64,000 bases of DNA from Neofusicoccum parvum (Eukaryota; Ascomycota; Dothideomycetes; Botryosphaeriales; Botryosphaeriaceae): contig CP087217.1 of NCBI GenBank assembly GCA_020912385.1, forward strand, positions 310,001-374,000, given 5' to 3'. Numbering within the stretch: position 1 is the stretch's first letter; every line of letters begins with the position of its first letter. Shown here piece after piece: positions 56,576 to 64,000 of this stretch. Under the pieces are notes generated by a model. That model did no database searches, was not told the origin of the DNA, and saw only the letters and a list, made by a program, of their open reading frames with translations. Position numbers and translations under genes: made by a program.

Positions 56576-57369
56576 ATGTCGTACATCACTCGCACGCTGC
56601 GCAACCTGCGCAGAGTCGGCGTCAAGGTATGAGATGTCGGCGTCCCAGCTTGCCTCCAGCTACTGACTCCCGTTGCGCAGGACGCCTGGCACCAGATGCA
56701 GGTATGCCTCCCACAGGCCCCTCGACCTCCGCGCGCGCTCCGGACTAATCGATAACCTTCCGGGATTGTAGTATATCGGTCAGTCGATGGCAGTCTGGAT
56801 TGTCGGAACGTAGACGCTGACGGTGGGGTAGGCGACACCAAGGCTGGTACCCTCATTGGCACCGACAGATATGGCAACAAGTACTTCGAGAACCTGGAGG
56901 AGGAATTGCCCCGTCAGTGAACCCGAGCGGCCCGCGCATACTCCAATTGACTTGAGCCTGTGCAGTGAGGACGCGCTGGGTGGACTACAAGGACCATGAA
57001 TATGATCCGTAAGGACCGTGCCGTACTTCGCGTAGACTTCCGTGCTAACATTGGGCAGATCGCAGATTGAGCCGGGCTGGTAAGCCTCTGCGTTTCCTCT
57101 CAACCCGCACTCCGACTGATTATCCAAAGGCACGCTTGGATGTCCTACATGGTGGACAAGCCCCCGACCGAGGACAAGATCATGCAGAGGCAGCTCCGCG
57201 CCTGGGAGCCCAAGGAGCATAGGCCGACCCTCACCTGGAGCCGCTCGGGTTTCAAGACGTACAGCACGTATGTGGGCAGTTCTGGAAGATATCGGACGTT
57301 GCTGACTGAGAAATCAGGACCAAGGCCAAGTACTCGCCGTGGGCTCCGATTGCTGCACCGCGCAAGTAA
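56576..57369 (+). CDS. NADH:ubiquinone oxidoreductase subunit NDUFA12 (B17.2 type)
   Basis: Accessory subunit of mitochondrial complex I, 137 aa. Eight exons: 56576-56626, 56681-56701, 56772-56778, 56832-56912, 56966-57008, 57059-57079, 57130-57267 and 57318-57369. All seven introns (50-70 bp) are GT-AG and the frame closes exactly. Diagnostic segments are DTKAGTLIGTDRYGNKYFEN, RTRWVDYKDHEYD, SQIEPGWHAWMSYMVDKPP and the KYSPWAPIAAP ending, which match the B17.2/NDUFA12 family. Exon 3 is only 7 nt (TATATCG), and exons 2 and 6 are 21 nt each. Without this splicing no open frame spans the conserved core, so simple ORF calling would miss the gene. No cleavable presequence is evident, as usual for this subunit. 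Confidence 0.92.
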
Positions 57370-59095
57370 AGGGCGCAAAGCCTCTTATCCATATATTCTA
57401 GAGGTGTATATAGCGCCAATGCATATCGGTTTGTTTGCGTCAACGACGGAAAAGCTTGCGAAGTCCAAGTTGTTAAGAGCGGAAAATTTCCGTCTGTTCA
57501 CAGCATAGTAAACGGCTACCACACCAGCACCATTGGGGGCTGGCGCTGTGGAAATGGGCTCGGGGATGTCGGATCGGGCATGTGTGCGCCAACAGCCTCA
57601 AAATTTAAAGTTCTTGGCTCTTCTCCTCTGCAGCCTCACGACAAGATTGCAATTGTGGCCCGACCGCTGTCTGCAAAAGACGGCACATGGTGGCAGGGTT
57701 GGCGGACAGTGCGTAGCGTATTGAGCTCCTGCACAAGATCATGTGTCGGCGGCCCACGGCGTCTACATGCAGGCAGCCTGCACATGTACCGTCGGCTATT
57801 CCAGGAACGCCGCACGCATCAGGCTACAACCCTCTTTGGCGATAGTAGACGCCTAGCCAGAGCAGGGATGAGCAGTCCCGAGGGGTCCGGGCCTGTAAAG
57901 GTACCTCAGCAGCGGAAACATGTGCTTCGACACCAGCGCGAGGCTGCGCAGCCCAAGGCTGGAGCTAGACGGATCCTGCAGATAGCGCGAGCGCATGCTC
58001 TGTTGTCAAACCACCTTATTTTAGCCTTACACGGGCCCCGACTGCCAATATGATGAGCCCAACGGCTGACGACTGCCGCGGACCATGCGTGGTGCGCCTG
58101 TCGCACACCAGACGCGCGTGTCTCGGATGGGCCCGTTCGCCAACCAGAAACAGCAGCAGCCGCGTGCGGGCTGCTTCGGTAGGCGTCGAGGCGCTGCTAA
58201 ACACAGGCGCACAGATGGCTCTGGAGTCTCAGCCCTCTGGAGGATCGCGAATCGAGATTGCTGTGCTGCACGACGGTTGGGATTCCTCCACTTAGCGTCA
58301 ATGATGTGCATTGATGCTTGCAAGCTCCCACCTGTCGGAGCGGACGCGGACAGACCGGGGTCCGATCGTGAGGTGGGGTAGAGCGGGCGACGAACGCTCG
58401 CTGCTGGCGCTGCTGGCAGCGTTTCGCGCCCGGCACGGCGCTGCGGACCCGACGCCGCCGGCCGGCGGAGCGCAGCCAGCTGTGCATGCGACGGGCACCG
58501 GTGCGTGTCGCGCTGGGCGGCCAGGAATTGCGGTGTGCAGCTGGTGCGCTGATTTTGCATGGTGCAGCACGCGATTCACGGCCATCGTGACTGTTTTGGC
58601 CGGCGATAAGGCAGCGGCTGGCCTGCCTTCGCCGCAGGTCGAGTCCGCATCCGCCACTGCTGCCGCCGCCGCCTGCGTGCTGAGCGAGCCTCCCTTTGCT
58701 GCTTGCTTCGTGCCAATTACGAGCCCGCCGCCGCCTGCAATTACAGCCGCGCCTCCGTGCTCTCTGCGCTGTCGACTGCGGAACGTGTGCCGACCAGGAT
58801 TCCGCTGCTTCCTGGGGCAGGATCGCGCCTGTGCTGCTCGGCAACCGCTGTGACGTCGAGCTAGCGCTGTCGACGTCGTAGATTTGGGTATATTTTGCGC
58901 CGCGACCACCCCAGCCCTCCACCCACCGCCTTTCAACCCGCCTTCGGCGCCGTCCCGCGACCGCTCGCCACTGGAACCCTCCTCTCCTGTCCATGCCCTT
59001 TGGATAGCCCGCAAACCACGCTGCGCGCGAGGAGAGGTGGTTGAGCAGTCCCCCCACTACTGGCCGCTCAACCAAAGCCGACACAAGGCGAGACC
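57370..59095. other. Intergenic NDUFA12 / ABC transporter
   Basis: About 1.7 kb, the second half GC-rich. It should hold the NDUFA12 3' end and the ABC promoter. The long minus-strand frame 58197-59624 is antisense to the ABC exons and has no domain. No TATA box, RNA gene or repeat was recognised. Confidence 0.4.
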
Positions 59096-62000
59096 ATGTT
59101 CGCCCGCTGCGACAGCCCAGTATGGCGCGCCGACGACTTTTCCGAGTGCTTTGAGCAAGAGTGGGCGAACCCGCATCGCGCTGCGACCCTGCGCTGACTT
59201 TGTCCCAGCTTCCTGCAAACGCTCTTCCCGGCAATAATATGTGGCGCCTCGGTCCTGTACCTGTGCTGGCAGCTCTATCGCTCCTGGCAGCAGTCCAAGT
59301 ACCACACCGCATACCACTCCCTGGACTCGTGGCGTAATGTCTGGTCGATACGCCCCATCCAGCACAGCCTGGGCACCGCCAATCCCTTCCTGCAGGACGA
59401 CGATTCGGATACTGAGGACGAGCTTGACCGGAACGCGGACCTCGCCCTCGTTCCCACGCGGACAAACGACTCGTTCGTGGCAATGGACAAGCCGAGGGGC
59501 GAGGTGCTCTTGGTTGTGATTGAGGAGCTTGCAGTGCTCGGTGAGCTCGCCATACATGTGGCGGCCCTGATCGAAGGCAAGGAAAGTCTTGTCTCCAGAA
59601 TCGCTCAAGTTGCGGTCTGGGCATACGTAGCGATCCTGGCCTCCGCGAGACTGCTGCTCTCCAACACGAGCCTTTCCTCCTTCCCCCGGCTATGGTACCA
59701 CACCGCCTTCATCTATTGCTTCCTGTGGCTCTTCGAGATTCTTCTCTTCCGCTCAGCCATCATCCACCCGAAGTCCAGGCTTGCGCAAAACCTTACCGTC
59801 GCTGATTTTGCTCTCACCACCTTGCTGGCTATTATCGCGCTTACCTCGCGCAAGGGCAACCGGGCGGTTGAGCTAGAATATGAAGGCGAAATCCAGCCCT
59901 CCAAGGAGCAGACCGCTAGCGTTTTGTCTCTCGCCACCTTCGGGTGGGTTGACGCAATTGTGTGGCAAGGGTACAAGAAAACCTTTGAGATGACCGACGT
60001 TTGGAACTTGGCTCCGAAGGACAAGGCTGCTTCTATCCTTGGACAGTACAGGCAATTCAAGAAGACTCAAGCACTGGCCTGGCACCTGCTGCGTTACTTC
60101 CGCCGTGCTCTCTTTATCCAGGCAGCCTGGGCAGCGTGCTCCGGATTCTTCCTATTCGTTCCTACAATCCTCCTCAAGCTCATTCTTGAGTACGTCGAAA
60201 ATCCTGCCTCCACACCCCGGAACGCTGCCTGGTTTTACGTCATTCTGCTCTTCCTGTCGGGGGTTACCTCTGCGCTTGCAGATGGCCAAGCACTCTGGAT
60301 CGGACGCAAGATTTGCATCAGGCTTCGTGCCATCATCATTGGTGAGATCTATGCAAAGGCTCTGAAACGCAGGGCAGCCTCCGGCGGAGACAAGGTTTTG
60401 GGTGAGAAGAAGCCTGAGTGGACGGAATCGAAGCGTGAGCGTCTCAAGAGGGTCATGTCTTTTGGTCGCAAGAAGACAAGGCCAGAGGCGTCGAAGCCTG
60501 CAAATACCTCGGCTACAAATGGTACGGAGACGCAGGTCAGCTCTGGAGCTATCATCAACTTGATGGCAGTGGATTCTTTCAAGGTTGCCGAGATCTCTGC
60601 TTATCTCCATTTCCTGTGGGCCAACACTCCCGTCCAAGTGGCAGTGTCGGTTGTACTTTTGTATCGCATCCTCGGTCTTAGCTCTGTTGCCGGCATTGGC
60701 ATGATGATATTCCTCCTTCCTATCAACATGCTCATCTCGAAACGTTTTGCCGCCATCCAGAAGCAGATCCTTGCCGCCACCGATGCCCGCATTCACACGA
60801 CAAATGAGATTCTCACCAACATCCGGATCATCAAGTACTTTGCCTGGGAGCAGCGTTTTATGGCTCAGGTCAGTGAGAAGCGTGCCACCGAACTTGCTCA
60901 TCTCCGCCGCAGATACCAATGGTGGGCCGCCGCCGCTACTGTATGGTCAGGAGCGCCGATCATCATTACTTTCCTTTCATTTTTCTTCTACACCATCATC
61001 GAGAAGAAGGAATTGGTTCCTTCCGTCGCATTCACCGCTCTTTCTTTGTTCCAGCTTCTCCGTATTCCTCTTGATCAGCTTGCAGACATGGTTGCCCACG
61101 TGCAAGAGTCGAAGGTTTCAGTCGACCGTATCGAGGAGTACCTTAACGAGCCTGAGACGGACAAGTACAAGCAATTGAAGAGCGGAGAATTGGATGAGAA
61201 TGGCGAACCTCTTATTGGATTCGAGCACGGTACTTTCAGCTGGGGTACTGGAGAGGACGAGCATGGCGAAATGGACGACGCTTTCAAGATGATGAATCTT
61301 AACATCCGATTCCCTGTTGGACAGCTCAGTGTCGTCATTGGTTCCACTGGTTGCGGAAAGACATCCTTGCTCATGGCCCTGCTGGGTGAAATGACACTTA
61401 TCCAAGGCAAAGTTTACCTTCCGGGAGGACGCTGCCGCGAGGACTTGATTCCGGACCCTGAAACTGGCCTTATTGAAAGTGTTGCGTACTGCGCACAGCA
61501 AGCTTGGCTTATGAACGGAACCATCAAGGAGAATATCATCTTCAACAGTCCCTTCGACCCCAGACGCTACAGGGACGTTCTCGTTGCATGCTCCCTGCAG
61601 CGGGACCTTGAGATCCTCGATGGAGGAGATCAAACTTTGGTTGGCGAGAAGGGTGTCACGCTCTCTGGTGGCCAGAAGCAGCGTATCTCACTTGCCCGAG
61701 CCCTCTACAGCAAGGCCCGCCACGTCTTGCTCGATGACGTGCTTAGCGCGGTTGACTCACATACTGCCAAGTGGATTTTCGATCAAGCTCTCTTGGGCCC
61801 CCTCATGTACAACAGGACATGCATTCTGGTTACCCATAACGTTCAGCTTTGTCTGCCTCACTCCGAGTTCGCGGTTATCCTTGACAACGGCAGGATCGCT
61901 GTCCAGGGAACGCCCAATGACCTTATCGATTCCGGAAAGCTGAGCGAAGATCTTTCGAAGTCTCGCCCTGTATCACGTGCTCCTTCGAGAATTGCATCAA

Positions 62001-64000
62001 GAGTTCCCTCCGATGTTGGTGGTGAAGAGGCAATCGGAGAAAACGGGCACGCCAACGGCCATGCTAACGGTACAGCTGATCCGACGAAAAAGAAGGAATC
62101 CCAAGAAGAGACCAAGGCCGTTGGAGGCGTCAAGATGGCAATCATTATCATGTACCTCAAGTCAATGGGAACCTGGTGGTACTGGGTTGCAGCCTTTGCA
62201 GCCTTTGCCGCTCAACAATTGTCTTCTGTGGCTACCAACGTCTGGATCCGTGAGTGGGCCAACGCGTACAACAAAAAGCAAGTGAGCATCTTTGGTATGG
62301 AGCAGGAAACCACGCACGTCACGCATACGAATGTTGTGACTGGACTGGGTTCTTGCTTAACGAGTGGAAGCTGTGTCTGGCCACTGCCCTGGTTCTCTTC
62401 GTCGCAGACGAGCAAGGCATCCTTCCATGATGATCTCCAGGTCTCCATCGTCTCCACAAGCAACTCCAATGTTGATGCTGGATACTACCTTGGCGTTTAT
62501 GCTCTGCTTGGAGTTATCTTCATGATCATCACGCTCAGCAGAGAAGCTGTGCTGTTCTGGGGTTCTCTTGGCGCCTCCAGGAGGATTCACCAGCGCCTTG
62601 TCAACGCGGTCATGCATGCCAAATTCCGCTTTTTCGACTCGACGCCCCTCGGACAGCTCATGAACCGCTTCTCTAAGGATATTGAGTCTGTTGACCAAGA
62701 AATTGCTCCCGTTGCGATTGGTGTTGTCCACTGCCTGGCCTCCATCATTACAGTGGTGATCCTTATATCGGTCATTATCCCGGCTTTCCTGATTGCGGGG
62801 GTTTTCATCAGTGCGCTCTTCTTCCTGATCGGTATGTTCTACATCAACTCATCCCGCGACTTGAAGCGTTTGGAGTCGGTTCAGCGCAGCCCGCTGTACC
62901 AGCAATTCGGAGAGACTCTATCCGGCATGACAACAATTCGTGCATACGGTGATGAGCGGCGTTTCGTCCGGGAGAACTTGACACGGGTGAACACCCACAA
63001 CCGGCCCTTCATTTACCTGTGGGCGGCCAACCGATGGCTTGCATTCAGAGTCGACGTCGTCGGATCCATGGTCTCATTCTTTTCTGGGGTTTTCGTCCTT
63101 ACGAGCATTGGCAAGCTGGACGCTGGAGCTGCTGGTTTGGCCATGACTTACGCCGTCACCTTCACCGATAACGTGCTCTGGTTCGTGCGCCTTTACGCGG
63201 CCAATGAGCAGAACATGAACTCTGTGGAGCGTATCAAGGAGTACCTTGATGTCGACCAAGAAGCGCCACCAGTTATCGAGGACAACAGACCTCCAGCTAA
63301 TTGGCCGAGCCAGGGCTCCGTTGAGTTCATTGGCTACAGCACCCGCTATCGCAAGGACTTTGATTACGTCCTCAAGGGCATCACATTCAAGATTCTCCCG
63401 GGAGAAAAGGTTGGCGTGGTAGGTCGTACCGGTGCAGGCAAGAGTTCTCTCGCGCTTGCCTTGTTCCGTGCGCTGGAGGCAGAGGAGGGCAAGATTCTAG
63501 TGGACAATGTCGATATCGGCATGATCGGATTGCAGGATCTGCGGGAGAACATTGTTATGGTCCCGCAAGGTAAGCTCGCTCCGCGTTCATTCCTCAACAC
63601 AAGGCTAATGATCCGATAGATCCGACTTTGTTCAGCGGAACAATTCGTAGCAATCTCGATCCCTTCGGCCTTTTCACCGACGAAGAGATTTTCACTGCCC
63701 TCCGTCGCGTTCAGCTTGTTGGATCCGTGGCACCTTCCGCCCAGACAACACGGCCTCCGTCGCCATCTGACTCCACCAACGGAGTTAAACCCAAGAAGAA
63801 TGGTTTGGCCAAGAAGGACGTAGCCGTGGCAGTCAAGAATGCCTCGCCCAACAGCTCAGAGCCCTCAACCCCCGGCACGCCCTCCTCGGATATGCTCGAA
63901 AACAAAAACATTTTCCGCAACCTCAACTCGACCGTCTCTGAGTCCGGCAGCAACCTGTCTCAAGGACAACGGCAGCTGCTCTGCCTTGCCCGCGCCCTTC
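59096..64000 (+). CDS. ABCC-type (MRP/Ybt1-like) full ABC transporter, 3' end cut
   Basis: ATP-driven exporter, probably vacuolar or plasma-membrane. Exons are 59096-59160, 59209-62281, 62408-63569 and 63620-64000 (continues beyond the window). A first 22-codon exon joins ...SECFEQ to DFLQTLFPAIICG through a 48-bp intron. An N-terminal TMD0-like region precedes transmembrane domain 1. NBD1 has Walker A GSTGCGKTS near residue 730, signature LSGGQKQRISLARAL and Walker B VLLDDVLSAVDSHTA. TMD2 follows a linker, then NBD2 with Walker A GRTGAGKSS near 1385 and signature NLSQGQRQLLCLARAL at the edge. NBD2 carries a Ser/Pro/Lys-rich insertion before its signature, as in fungal Ybt1-like proteins. The 126-bp intron at 62282-62407 is a multiple of three and stop-free, so reading through gives 42 extra residues. 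Confidence 0.93.

Noticed and set aside
58197..59624. 475-codon minus-strand frame
   Set aside because: Antisense to the first ABC exons and the GC-rich upstream region; no domain, Arg/Ser/Gly-rich.
1..64000. CRISPR arrays, bacterial-type operons, rRNA genes
   Set aside because: Nothing resembling spaced direct repeats, Shine-Dalgarno-led gene strings or rRNA was seen; gene structures are eukaryotic.

Overview
This window looks like nuclear DNA of a filamentous ascomycete, probably a Dothideomycete. The genes are compact and carry short GT-AG introns (mostly 44-180 bp). The gene families are fungal: a WOPR regulator, a Zn(II)2Cys6 factor, a fungal P450, an FLR1-type MFS pump and an ABCC transporter. 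Mitochondrial-lipid and complex I genes are present in eukaryotic form. All exon models were read by eye from splice consensus, reading frame and family fit; nothing was searched.

Layout. 1-106: start of an unidentified membrane protein (minus). 1369-3985: NIPA-type Mg2+ transporter (minus). 4517-6235: WDR70 WD40 protein (minus). 7303-9213: FLR1/CaMDR1-like drug-H+ antiporter (plus). 10020-10703: small hypothetical protein (minus) preceded by a 4 x 32-bp minisatellite. 13281-14725: cardiolipin synthase CRD1 (minus, 5' exon unresolved). 16716-18840: WOPR (Gti1/Ryp1/Wor1/Sge1-type) master regulator (minus). 18841 to about 33400: a GC-rich stretch with no recognisable gene. About 33400-36100: a more AT-rich island with short terminal-inverted-repeat elements around a decayed or unresolved gene. 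37860-39660: Zn2Cys6 factor (minus). 40290-42122: cytochrome P450 (minus). 43021-44570 and 44849-46916: LTV1 and LSG1, divergent. 47572-49253: acyl-CoA dehydrogenase ending in a PTS1-like tripeptide. 49815-51491: GPI mannosyltransferase SMP3 (minus). 52762-53491: SKP1. 54372-56309 and 56576-57369: PGS1 and complex I subunit NDUFA12, divergent. 59096-64000: ABCC transporter, cut by the window end.

Functional links. PGS1 and CRD1 are two steps of mitochondrial cardiolipin synthesis; they lie about 40 kb apart, and PGS1 shares a 266-bp promoter interval with a complex I subunit. LTV1 (40S) and LSG1 (60S) are late ribosome-assembly factors sharing a 278-bp divergent promoter interval. The P450 and the Zn2Cys6 factor are neighbours on the same strand, but no other secondary-metabolism gene is visible beside them.

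The most unusual parts are the roughly 14-19 kb gene desert upstream of the WOPR regulator, the small inverted-repeat element family with the broken gene inside it, the 7-nt exons in SKP1 and NDUFA12, and the alternating 32-bp minisatellite. I did not find a clearly new multi-gene system.
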